Assembly (NCBI GenBank): GCA_001662425.1
Contig: BDDC01000051.1
Span: 1-64,000 of the forward strand
Reading direction: 5' to 3'
DNA from: Chlamydomonas sphaeroides
Taxonomy: Eukaryota; Chlorophyta; Chlorophyceae; Chlamydomonadales; Chlamydomonadaceae
Length of the DNA stretch: 64,000 nucleotides
Positions 33,905 through 43,546 of the stretch are shown here, one piece after another; positions within the stretch are counted from its first letter, which is position 1; each line of letters starts with the position of its first letter. Below the pieces are notes generated by a model. It saw only the letters and a list, made by a program, of their open reading frames with translations, had not been told where the DNA came from and ran no database searches. The translations under genes and the position numbers were made by a program.

Positions 33905-36900
33905 AAGCGACGTCGTTGTCGTATGTAGCGGCAGCTCGCAGCACCCGGGCGGCTTCATGGGGCTTCGTTGGTTCTAAGACGTAGCCAGAGCGTAAGATTG
34001 AATGGGTTTACACCTAGCCTCCATAATTCATGGGGCAGGCTTCCTTGCGCCTAGCAGGACGAACTGGTTGGTGTATCGAACTCGCTCCTTTGGTCATCCA
34101 CTCAAGATGGGGCCAACCGGAACGTGCGCAGCCCGCGGGGGTCAGAGACTGAGGGCCATGGGGCATGGGGGCCAGGGGCCCTGAGCAGGGGTGTGGTGTT
34201 GGCTGGTCGGGGGCTGCGGCAGCTGCCGGGCCGGGGCGTCATATATTTGGTCACTACTGCCGTCATGAATGAGCTAGTGGCATGTTTCTGACGCGCGCGC
34301 GGCCTTGCTTGCGTTAGTCCCGTGCCGGCTGCCAGGACCGCTTGCGCGTGGGTCCCGGTGCGCGCAATGAAGGCGCACTGCAAGCCCACAAGGCAGCTGA
34401 GCTGTTTCGACCAAGGGAGAAAGTGTTTTGTGACGTCGTCCTGGCCAGGGGCACGCCAGTGGCAAGCATCTGGGAGTCAAGACCTTTTCATTCTTGGCGT
34501 GATGGCAAATGCGGTACCCGGGGGTCTTGACATGTGTGCAGCGACGGCTGTTGAGGCGCGCGTGTGTGTGGGATTGCATCGGAATCGCGTAGTAGGTGGA
34601 AGGAATGTCTAAATCGCTCGTAAAGGTGCTTGGTATATGGGTCGCAAGTGGACTGAGCTTACGCTGCCCAGCTGAGCCGCTATGACATGTCGGAGAACGC
34701 ATTGATTGAGCTCAAGTAACCCGGCCCCCGTTGGCTGTACGCGGCGCTGGTGCATGAGGGTGCGCCGCGCTGTTCATGGCCGTAGCGGGCGCTTGGCCTG
34801 CGTCGTTCCGTCCGTTGGCGTCCCACACGCGAGGTCGTTTCGTACGTTGCAGAGCGAGCGTTGGCTTGTGAACCGATGGCAGGTGTGCGGCCGGCGGCAA
34901 TGAGCACGGAGCAGAGGCCGCCAAGGCGACATCGGCCCGGACCGGGCACGCCATGGCGCGCCATTGCTTGGGGAGGTGTTTGGGACTCTGGGTTCGGTGC
35001 AGCAGCGGAGTGGGGCTTTCAAAGGCCAGCTACTGGTAGCTGTCAGAGCTGCTCTGACCTGTCGAGAATCGATAGATTGGGCTTGAGTGACCCGTCCCCG
35101 TGTGGGTGCCTTGCTGACTTTGCTCGTGCTGGTCTTGGCCGCAGCCGGCGTCTGGTCACGACATCTTTCTGTTGCGCACGGGTCGCGGGTGCACCCATGG
35201 AGCGCTGGAGCGTGGGCAGTCGTCCCTTGGGTTGGTGGCTTTCGAACAGAGACTTTGATGCTAGAGAAAGACCAAATGGGTTTACAGTCATACGTGTCGC
35301 GCCTCGATCGTGTCGTGTGTGGGTAGGTTGTTGGCTTGGCCTGCACCAGGAGGGCTCCCCTCCTGGCCTGCACTGTCAGCACTGGCATGTGCCCTTGTGG
35401 CCGGGCCGCAGCAGGCTCCCCACCCGGTAGTTGGATCGTGTGATAGCTGTGTCTAAGTGAGGATCCGATGGCAGGCAGGCGCGCCGCTGCATGCTGGCAC
35501 GACGAAACGGGGCGGAAGCGCTCGCGAGGAAGCGCTGCGCTGCTATCAAGAACTATCGGGGAACGGGTCCATCCCGTGTACGACCTTTCGCAGAGGGGTG
35601 GATGGGCGAGGCAGGGAGTCATCCAGGCTCCGCTTGGGTCGGCGAGGCCTGCGCACGGGGGACCCGCCAGTTTTCTCTCCAGGCTTCGGGGCCGGCGGCT
35701 GCGGCCGCGGCTAGCGGTCGGGCTCGGCGTCTGGCGGCGCTCCTGCAGCGCCAGCACCAGGGCTCCAGGGGAGCTCCCTGACCAGCACATCTCGTTCGTC
35801 GTTCTTCTGTGTTATCTCGTACCCCTGTCGTACGGTACCCCGTTGCCGGCACCGGCTGGCGGCGGCCAGCTGGGCGCCCAACTGCCATGGCCCAAGAGAG
35901 TGGGAAGGGGCACGGAGCCACCATCCATGAGCTCGATAGGTCCGATCCGTGGAGTTCGGGCTGAGGCGATGGCAGGGACCCATCAAGGCTTACATGGCGA
36001 CTTGACAGCGCGTCTCTCCCATCAAATCCGTCTGTGCGACGAGGGTACCGCAACCTAATCGCGAAGGAAGTGGCCGAGTGTGCCGCGCCACCGCGCGCAC
36101 CCTGCCTATACCCAACGCACCGTGCAACAGGGGCTCCCCTGCCGTGCAAGCCCACGCGGCAGACCAGGGGAGACTCCCCTGCGGCAGACGGCACGCCGTA
36201 ACCCTTGACCGAACCACCCGACGTCCCCCCTGACACACAAAATCCTCAATCTAGCCCGACACCCCAGGTCCAGGAACAGGATGGCATGACCCAGCCACGC
36301 CGCCTCCGGACCCTCACTTGCCGCACCCTGCGGCTGGCTGCACGTTGTCTTCCTTCAGATCTGACAGAGCGGCTCGCAATCGCAGGTCTTACAGCCAGTC
36401 GGGCACGTCAGCGCATGAAGCGCATGCTGCGCCCCGCTCCCCACAAAGCCGATCCCCAAGGCAGCCGAAGACAGAACACCGACCGAACGCCGCCAGCCCC
36501 CACAAACCTTGACACTCATATCGACAGCAGCCCCAACGACACACCGCGCACGGCCCTGCCTCGGCCCAGCGCCGCGGCGTCTAGCGTCGGCTGGCCACAA
36601 CAGACAACATTGATGCGGCCTACAGCGTACACCGGTGTCCTTGCCGCTCCTCGTCTTCGCCAGAGCCCTCGCGCACTCAGCTCAGCACAGCGCCGCATAT
36701 AGCCGTCTCTCAGATCGGAGCTTCGCCAGACGCGCACACACAGATACAGCACGCAGGATGAAGTAGAGTACACGGAGGTGCAACCAGAACCGCCTGGGCA
36801 AGTGGCCGTACACGGCTTATGCGCGAGTCCTGGCACGCCTCGCCCGCAGCCGGGCCTACCAAACTACTTCATCATCGCCTCGAGCTGGCAACCACTTTGC

Positions 36901-37345
36901 AATACACTTCCGGTAGCACGGCGCTAGATACTTGTGCGCTAGCTACATACATACAACACAATGAAGCGCCTGGGCGGATGGTACAACAACAGCAATGGTA
37001 CAACGGCGGGAAGGCTGACCTACCTAGGACTTCCCAGTCATCCAGCACCGCGACCCTCACGGCCCCTGTGTAGTGTGCTGCTTGTGACGCCATCCGTACA
37101 CGCCGAGCGTGCGTCGAACCCCAGTGCACGCCCGCCGCCGCACAGCGGCCCCCGCGCAACCCAATCCTGAACAACCGCAACACCCGAGCGAAGTATACAC
37201 TTGCCTGCTCCATCCCAGGCCTCGAGAAGCACAACATCACGCGTGCAATCCTCACGCTCACACGCCCCACATGAGAGAACCGCTCAGGACACAGCCGATG
37301 CTGCGCCACTCGCAGTTGCTCCAGGGGCCGCAGCACCTGCCTGCC
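33905..37345. other. Repeat-rich region without a recognised gene
   Basis: Contains the right-hand copy of the direct repeat and a diverged duplication around 34640-34790 and 35030-35160 (shared GAGAA...GATTG-GCT-AAGT/GTGACCCG-CCCCG). Open frames on both strands up to 338 codons show no family motifs and no spliced structure. TTACA at 36389-36393 (TGTAA on the minus strand) could end the transcript of the DUF4864-like gene, implying a 3' UTR of about 950 bases. Confidence 0.4.
34161..34338 (+). repeat. Direct repeat, copy 2 (right of the gap)
   Basis: Partner of 32921-33085 in the same orientation, 1240 bases further on, with small insertions (for example TATA before TTTGGTCACTACTGC). Confidence 0.85.
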
Positions 37346-39743
37346 TCACGGGTCCTCGGCGGAGCCCTCCTGCGCGGCTCGCCGCTGCGCCGCGCAGGAC
37401 CTGTCCACCGCCGCCACCAGCCTCGGGTCGTCCACCACCTGAGGGGGAGACGGCATGGCAGGACGGGTCCATGACGTGTCGTGCAGGGGTTGGAAGGGCG
37501 TCGCGAGAGGCCTGTGCCACATAACGGAACCAGAGCCTCGCCACTGCCGCTCGGCTGCCCCTCCCCGGGCCCCCTCCGCCCTACCTTGACAAAATCAATG
37601 GACCAGCAGCCCGCCGCGGGGCCGCTGCTCTGCTGGCCCAGGATGTAGCAGAACACGAAGCGGGTCTGCGAAGAGAGCCCACCGGAGGAGCGGAGGGTCG
37701 GCAGTCGCGACGGGCGGGCAGCAGGCCGGCACCCCTGCCCGCAGCCGCCGCCATGCCCGGCCGGCGTGACGCCTGGCCAGCGTCCCGCCAGCCTGCCAGC
37801 ATATCCAGCAACAGCAGAGCGTAGCTAGGCGCCGGGCCTCGCTGCAGCAGGTTGCGACTACGGGGCCGCGACCACGCCAGCCCCAGCGGGGCCCCAGCGA
37901 GCAAACCGCTGCCCTGCTCACCCCGCTGGCGCTGGTGACGGACACGATCTCCATGTAGGTGCCCGCCCGCGCCATGCAGCGGCGCACGCTGGTGGCCGCG
38001 ATGTGGCCCTGCGTCCGGCGACAGGAGGTGCAGCAGCAGCACGGGGCGGTGGGGTTGAGATGCATGTGAGGTGGAAGGGGCTTGGCGACGATGGTGGCGG
38101 TGACGAGATGCGGCGAGGTACGTTGGGCGGGGCGGGGCCCTCCGGCGCTAGCCCCCCTCACCAGCAGGCCGCCGTATCTCCGGTGCCGGCCCAGGTTCTC
38201 AGCAAACTGCGCCTCGCCGCCCACGATCTTCTGGCTGCCGGGGCTCAGGAAGCTGAACGCCGCCGACACGTCCTTGCGCCTGCGCGCGGCGTAGGGTTGG
38301 AGCAGGCGGAATGCTTGCTGGCGAACCGCGGCCATCAGTTCTCGTGCGGGTGTCCGTCACTCTCCGTAGCCAGGCCCTGTCTTCCGAGTGCTTGTTAGAG
38401 TCCTCTCACATAGCTGGACCCAAGCCCGTGAGCCCTCTTGATGCACGTTCCTGGCAAGAGCCAAGCACCAAAGCAAGCCCCACTCACTGCAGGGCCTCCA
38501 GCTGAGCCTCCACGATCTGCTCCGGGCTGAGCTCGGGGCTGGGCCCGGCAGGTGACACCGCAGCGCCGTACGCCGGCTCGCCGCGCACGCTGCTCAGGCG
38601 CCACACCGGCTCCGGCTCGGGGCATGGCGTCGGCCCACTGGCTGTGGGCGCGGCCTGGTCGGCGGGCACAGCGGCGGCGGCGATAGTGGCGGCGGCGGTG
38701 CCCTGCTCGGGCTGCTGGGCCTGTGGGGACGGGGCGCGGTAAGCGAAAGTGGATGAGTCGTGCAATGGTTGGGTGCACAGGCGGGCGTGAGTCCGGTGGC
38801 TGAAACGAAAGCGGCGACGGGCGTCGAACACGCACGGCGGATGTGGCGTTGGGGCAAACAATGGCAGCTTACCTGGGGTGGCGGCGTGGTGGCTGTCATG
38901 GTGAAGGTCAGCACGCAAGACTCGCCGGAGGCCGAGGTGACGGCCACGCGCTGCATGTATTTGTTGGGGCCCAGCATCAGGCCGGACAGCACCTGCGTTG
39001 GCAGCAGCAACGGGTTGAGCGGCCGTCCGCCATTGGAGGCTTACAATTGACGAGTTGATGGAGTTGCAAGATGAGCGATGGAAGGCGCTTGGGGCAGTGG
39101 TGGCCACGCGCGCACCTGCATGGATGCGGGCGCCGACAGGATGAGGTGGCGGATGGCGCAGGAGTCGAGGAAGTGGTGAGTTGGCGAGCGGAGAAGCATG
39201 CCCTCAAGCACATCCTCAAAGACCATGACCTCGGCGCCGCTGTGGTGGGGTAGAGGAGGGGTACAGCCGAGGATGTCCCAAAAGCGCGGGCGATGGAAGG
39301 TAAGCGGTCGGCGCAATCTAGAGGCTTCTGCATGATGCAAACCTGCCATAGCAGATATTATAGCATTTCTATTGCTGGAGAGGTTGGCGCGCAACAGAAG
39401 TGGTGTGGTCATCAGCCGTCTGTTCAAACTGTTGACTCTTCGTTCGCTTTTGACAACCGCACCTGTTCAGCTGCAGTGTAGGCGTGTCAGTAAGGCGGCG
39501 CGTCTCTAGGAAGTCCACCAGGTTGTCCAGCTCTCGCCGCGTCACGAGGTCGAGCACAGTCTCTAGGGACCGCTTGGCGCTGTCACGCCGGGGGTCCGGC
39601 TTCTGCGAACCGAGGCTGCTGTGATACAGGCACCGTGTCACGGCCACAGAGCGCGAGCGCGCTGGCCGCTGCACGGCTCCGCAGGTCCGAGACTGCTCAG
39701 GCCGCTGGCACCGCGGTGTCTGGCGAGGAAGCAGCGACCTCAT
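37346..39743 (-). CDS. Organelle-targeted protein with two DUF4864/SnoaL-like domains
   Basis: Function unknown; plant and algal plastid proteins of the DUF4864 type have this fold. Exons on the minus strand: 39743-39463, 39239-39116, 38992-38873, 38720-38488, 38279-38162, 38008-37922, 37665-37585, 37438-37346. They give 378 residues with all phases consistent. The first 60 residues are Arg/Ser-rich and leader-like (MRSLLPRQTPRCQRPEQSRT). Two related domains follow. Copy 1 has LDLVTRRELDNLVDFLETRR, GLMLGPNKYMQRVAVTSASG and ESCVLTFTMTA. Copy 2 has SPEQIVEAQLEALQRKDVSA, AFSFLSPGSQKIVGGEAQF, CMARAGTYMEIVSVTSASG and TRFVFCYILGQQ. An Ala/Pro linker including VWRLSSV joins them. In the second copy, GCWSIDFVKVVDDPRL is the usual final strand of the domain. 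The exon 5 acceptor (CGCGCAG before 38279) was chosen because it alone keeps phase. The family name is from memory. Confidence 0.65.
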
Positions 39744-40093
39744 CTTCAACAACGTACGCGTCCGCGAAACGCAACGGTGTGTCGGAGCGACCGGGGTTAA
39801 CAAGGTGACGGCCTTTCGCGACGATTGAGACTTTGGCGCGCGGGGAGCACTTCGATTGTGGCGATGTGTCGCAACTTATGGATGGTTGCCAGCGGGTCAG
39901 TGTCGATATGCAAAGGCGCGGCCGAGCGCTTCCGGTGCTATGAGGCGCGCCGGCGGGGGCGGGATCGGCGAAATTCGGTATGGAAGCGTGCTGAGCCCCC
40001 GCACCCTGCCAATCGCTTCAAGAACCCCACACGACCTTAGCAATGCGGCCCAGCATGTTACAGTAGCACACTGCTCAAGCCCTAGTTATCAAC
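39744..40093. promoter_or_regulatory. Shared 5' region between divergent genes
   Basis: About 350 bases lie between the start codons of the DUF4864-like gene (-) and the MerT-HMA gene (+), compatible with a bidirectional promoter. A TGTTACAGTAGCACACTG segment lies near 40055. No clear TATA box. Confidence 0.4.
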
Positions 40094-41795
40094 ATGTCCG
40101 CGTGCAACTGCGCACCGCCGCGGCAAGCGGGTGGCAGCCGCTTCTTGGTTAGCGCTAGTCTACTCGGAGGGCTCCTCTCCAGCAGCTGCTGCGTTGTGCA
40201 GCTCGCACTAAACGCGATGTCCTTGGGTTGTGCTGGCTTCGCGGTCCTTACGCCATGGCAGGTGCGCATTGCTGAATTGGTCCCTGGTAGAGAAGAGCAC
40301 CGCTCAAGGAGCGTCGGCGCACCAAGCAACCCCTTGCCCCATCACCCTCAACCCAACCAGGGCCCGCTGCGCGCAGCCACGCTGGTAGCGCTTGGGCACC
40401 TGCTGTACCGAGATGGCATCAAAGGCCGCACGTTGCTCACGGTGCGTCAGTCGCTTGCGCAGCGGCAATGCCCAGCGCGGGCCCGCGGGCAAGCACCAGC
40501 TGGTCGCCGCAGCCCCCGTCCATTCTGATGTCGGCTGCTGCGGCCCGCCCTGGGGTGGGCGCGGCCCATGCAGGGCGCCGCACCAGCACGCAGCTTGGTC
40601 CTCAGAGGGCCAAGCCAAGCCGCGTGCACCCCGACACATGCACAGCAGCGTAGCAGCAGCGGCCCTCCAGGCGCCAGCCGCCGGCCGCCAGCACCCCCTT
40701 GCGCCGCCCACCTGGGCACCAACCGCGGCGCCACAGGGCAGCCCGTGCGCTGCGACCCCGCACCCCGCGCTCGCCTGCCCGCCACGCAGCTCGCGGACCA
40801 CACCTGCACCCGCCGCTCCCGCACGCGCGCCGCCCGCTCCCTCCACCCGTCTGAGTGGTTGCGACAGGAAAGGGCCCGGGCCTTTGGCACGGCGGTAGGA
40901 CGTGCGCATTTGGTAGTTCGCTTTACCCCCGGGTACATTCCCACCCGTATTCCTCCTGTCCAGCGCGTTCCAAGCACGCACCCAACCACCCGCCGCGGTG
41001 CCCTGCGCCCCGCTGCTGTCGCAGGTGGCTCTCTCGCTGGCGCTGATGATGAGTCAGGACGCGGTGCGGGCCTACAACAGGGCCCCGGGACCGGCGCCGC
41101 GGCCGCCGCCACCGTCGACACCCCTGCCGCCACAGGCCGCTGCAGGCCGGGACCATGGCCATGCGGCCGCCGGCGCCGCTGCGACGACGCCCAAGGACGC
41201 GGCGGAGCGGGCAGGCGCGGCGTCGGCGGGGCCGGTGGCGCAGGGCGACATGCGCGCGGCCGCGGACCAGGGCCCGCAGACGGATGCTGGAGGCGACGCA
41301 GCCTCCGCCTCGGGCGCCGCTTGCGGCGCGGAGCGCGATGACCACGACGCATACGAGAGCGGTGGGGATGTCCGGCGAGGCGAGGCGCAGCAGGGGCAAA
41401 GGCAGCACGCGTCGGCCGCGAGCCGGCCTGCCGGCGGCCAGGGCGGCGCTGCCGACGGCCGGGAGCGTGCCTCATCCGCCGGCAGCTGGGGCCCGGACTC
41501 TGGTGGCAGCAGTGGCGGCGACGGCGAGCGGCTGTACCTAGTGTTCCGTGTGGAGGGCATCAAGTGTGAGGGCTGCGCGGCGCGGCTCAAGGCCTCGCTG
41601 CTGGCGGTGCCGGGCGTGCGGCGGTGCGGTGTGGACTTTGGGAGCAGGCTGGTAAGTGTGTGGCTGGGGGCGGAAGCAGGGGCGGAGGCAGAGGGCGAGG
41701 CGTGGGCGGAGGCGGAGGCGGCGCGGCTGGGCTCTGCCATCCAGTTTCTGGACCTTGGGTATCGGGTGGCGCTGCAGGAGCGGAGGCGGCTGTGA
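40094..41795 (+). CDS. MerT-like membrane protein fused to a C-terminal HMA metal-binding domain
   Basis: Probably a metal (mercury/copper-type) membrane transport or delivery protein. Three exons: 40094-40261, 40361-40441, 41025-41795, all phase 0, 339 residues. The N-terminus is Cys-rich (MSACNCAPP). The first helix is ASLLGGLLSSSCCVVQLALN followed by LGCAGFAVLTPW. A vicinal Cys pair in helix 1, then G-x-AGF and a Pro-Trp turn, is the pattern of bacterial mercuric transporter MerT. Two more hydrophobic segments follow (GPLRAATLVALGHLLY and VALSLALMMSQ). A Gly/Ala/Asp-rich linker of about 150 residues precedes the HMA domain: LYLVFRVEGIKCEGCAARLK, with the metal-binding CEGC, then ASLLAVPGVRRCGVDFGSRL. 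Bacterial MerP is a free HMA protein that feeds MerT; here both parts are on one chain. Substrate is inferred. Confidence 0.85.
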
Positions 41796-42591
41796 GGGGA
41801 CTGGGGGGCTGGGGCAGGGGTTGGAGGCAGGTAGGAGGATTTTGGACTGCGGGCAGGCAAGAGCACAGGAGACGGAGATTAAGGGGGACGGGCACGGATG
41901 CAAACGACGGACGGTTAAGGACGCAAGTGACGGCCATCGGCGTGGCCGAGACCCCGGGATGGATTACCGCAAGCTCGCGCCGACGCTGCGTCGTTGCGCA
42001 GTCGTTGTTCTGGGGTCGGCGGCGGTGGCTTACCCTGTAGAACCAGCGGCGGTGGCTGGCGTGGCACCCTCCTGCGCGGCACTGGCTTTTTGACGGAGGC
42101 TTTGATGCCAAAATGAAAGATGAATGGCGTAACGACGTCGGCTTGACTCCGTGCGCAGGCTGCTCTGGGCGTGGAGGGGCAGTCGTGGGGCCTGGTCGGC
42201 GGCTCCCGAGGCTGTGTGAGGCTGTGTGGGAACGCGACCTGCGTCAGCTTTGGCTGCGAGCGGAAGCAAGCAAGCGCTCGCGGGCCGAGAGGTGCGGCAC
42301 CTGTCGTGTCTCTGCTGTCGTGTGGCCCGCTACCGTGGGGCCGAGACTCAGCGGGCGCACTGGGCGGCTGGGCATGTGATTGAGTGCAGGGCGCTGCGGC
42401 GGTCGGAGTGAGGAGCCGAGCGGGCTTGTGCGGACGCTGGCCGGGGGTCCTTGTGGAATGCGGGTCAGTGGGGTCAGGGTGACGGTGACGGCGCTAGCGG
42501 TGGCTCAAACACGTGCTGCCCTGGGCCGCTTGCATGCGGTGAGGCCAACCTTTTACTGTAGAACCAGCGTGGAGGTCAGTAAGGCCACCCT

Positions 42592-42596
42592 TGTAA
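42592..42596 (+). terminator. Candidate poly(A) signal TGTAA
   Basis: Lies about 800 bases after the MerT-HMA stop, at the long end for a 3' UTR. Confidence 0.35.
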
Positions 42597-42629
42597 AAAC
42601 AGACTAGTCCCCGGTACGACCATCCCAGT

Positions 42630-42690
42630 TGCAGTTGGAGCTGGAGTTTGGAGTTGGACGTGGAATAGAGGTTGGAGTCGGAGTTGATTT
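42630..42690 (+). repeat. Degenerate hexamer repeat (GGAGTT/GGAGCT/GGACGT)
   Basis: A run of units such as GTTGGAGCTGGAGTTTGGAG, with single-base changes between units. Confidence 0.7.
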
Positions 42691-43148
42691 CTACATAGCT
42701 GCGGGTGCGTGGATGTCAGTGTGGCACAACGTGTCGGCGGCGGCGTGTATCGGTTTGCCGGTGTAGCTATGCGGATAGTGACCCACCACTATCGCACGGA
42801 TCGGCTGTGAAGGCGCATGGTACAGCGATGTTGCTCAGTTGTGAACCCTGGGTCGGGGTTGGCGCCGGACCCCTCCGCAGAGCTGCGGTGTCGCGATAAG
42901 CCAAGAAGCCCCACGCGTTGACCATGCAGCAGAAGGTATGCCTCCACGAATGGCAACACATGTGCACAGTAATTGGAGTGTAATGCGCATCATGCCGTTT
43001 CGGCCGCTTATGACCCCGCAGTTGCCACGGGACCCCACCTGCTTTAAGTGTGTCGCTCTAGCACAACGCCCAGTCACATACCTGACCGCCTTTCCATATA
43101 CAACAGCTAATCTGCTTGTCGCCGCTCGCCCGCGCATAAACCACCACA

Positions 43149-43322
43149 ATGCCCCGCGTTCGGGCCCCCACCGACGCCGACCGCGCTGCACACGCTCGCG
43201 AGTATGCAATTCTCCAGCTGGCAGCTCCCACGGGAGAGGTCCAGCCCGAGGTGCGCGGTGGCCGGACCGGATTCTCCGAATTCTCAGCAGCTGACCTCAC
43301 GCGTGCGGCGCTGAACTTGTAA
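43149..43322 (+). CDS. Candidate small ORF, 57 residues
   Basis: ATG in good context (CCACAATG) opens MPRVRAPTDADRAAHAREYA, continues ILQLAAPTGEVQPEVRGG and ends RAALNL with TAA inside a TGTAA motif. The amphipathic AHAREYAILQLAA helix and local codon use are protein-like. There is no family match that I know, and it may be chance or part of a longer spliced gene. Confidence 0.25.
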   Translation: MPRVRAPTDADRAAHAREYAILQLAAPTGEVQPEVRGGRTGFSEFSAADLTRAALNL

Positions 43323-43546
43323 CTGGGCGCGTATGAATCAAAGGGTTGTCGATGATTAGGAGGCGCATTTCCAAGGTAGTGCGAAGTGTGCGGCCACAGA
43401 GGCTCGCACGGACGCCCGCTCGCATCGTTTGCACGTCAACTCCGGGGCCAGCATGGAACTGATAAGAGACCTTATTGCTTGAAAGCCGAAGTTTCTAGGC
43501 CCACGTAAAAAGCGGACGTAAAACGCGCGGACACACTAACCCTGGC

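Larger units (their letters stand above)
41796..43546. other. 3' UTR and intergenic region
   Basis: A TGTAA at 42592-42596 may end the MerT-HMA transcript. A degenerate GGAGTT-type purine repeat lies at about 42625-42690. A small open frame at 43149-43322 is listed separately. Confidence 0.4.

Noticed and set aside
33041..33984. Open frames spanning the N run
   Set aside because: They exist only because undetermined bases contain no stop codons.
34774..35790. 338-codon minus-strand open frame near the gap
   Set aside because: No recognisable domain, no codon bias resembling neighbours, and it crosses diverged repeats.
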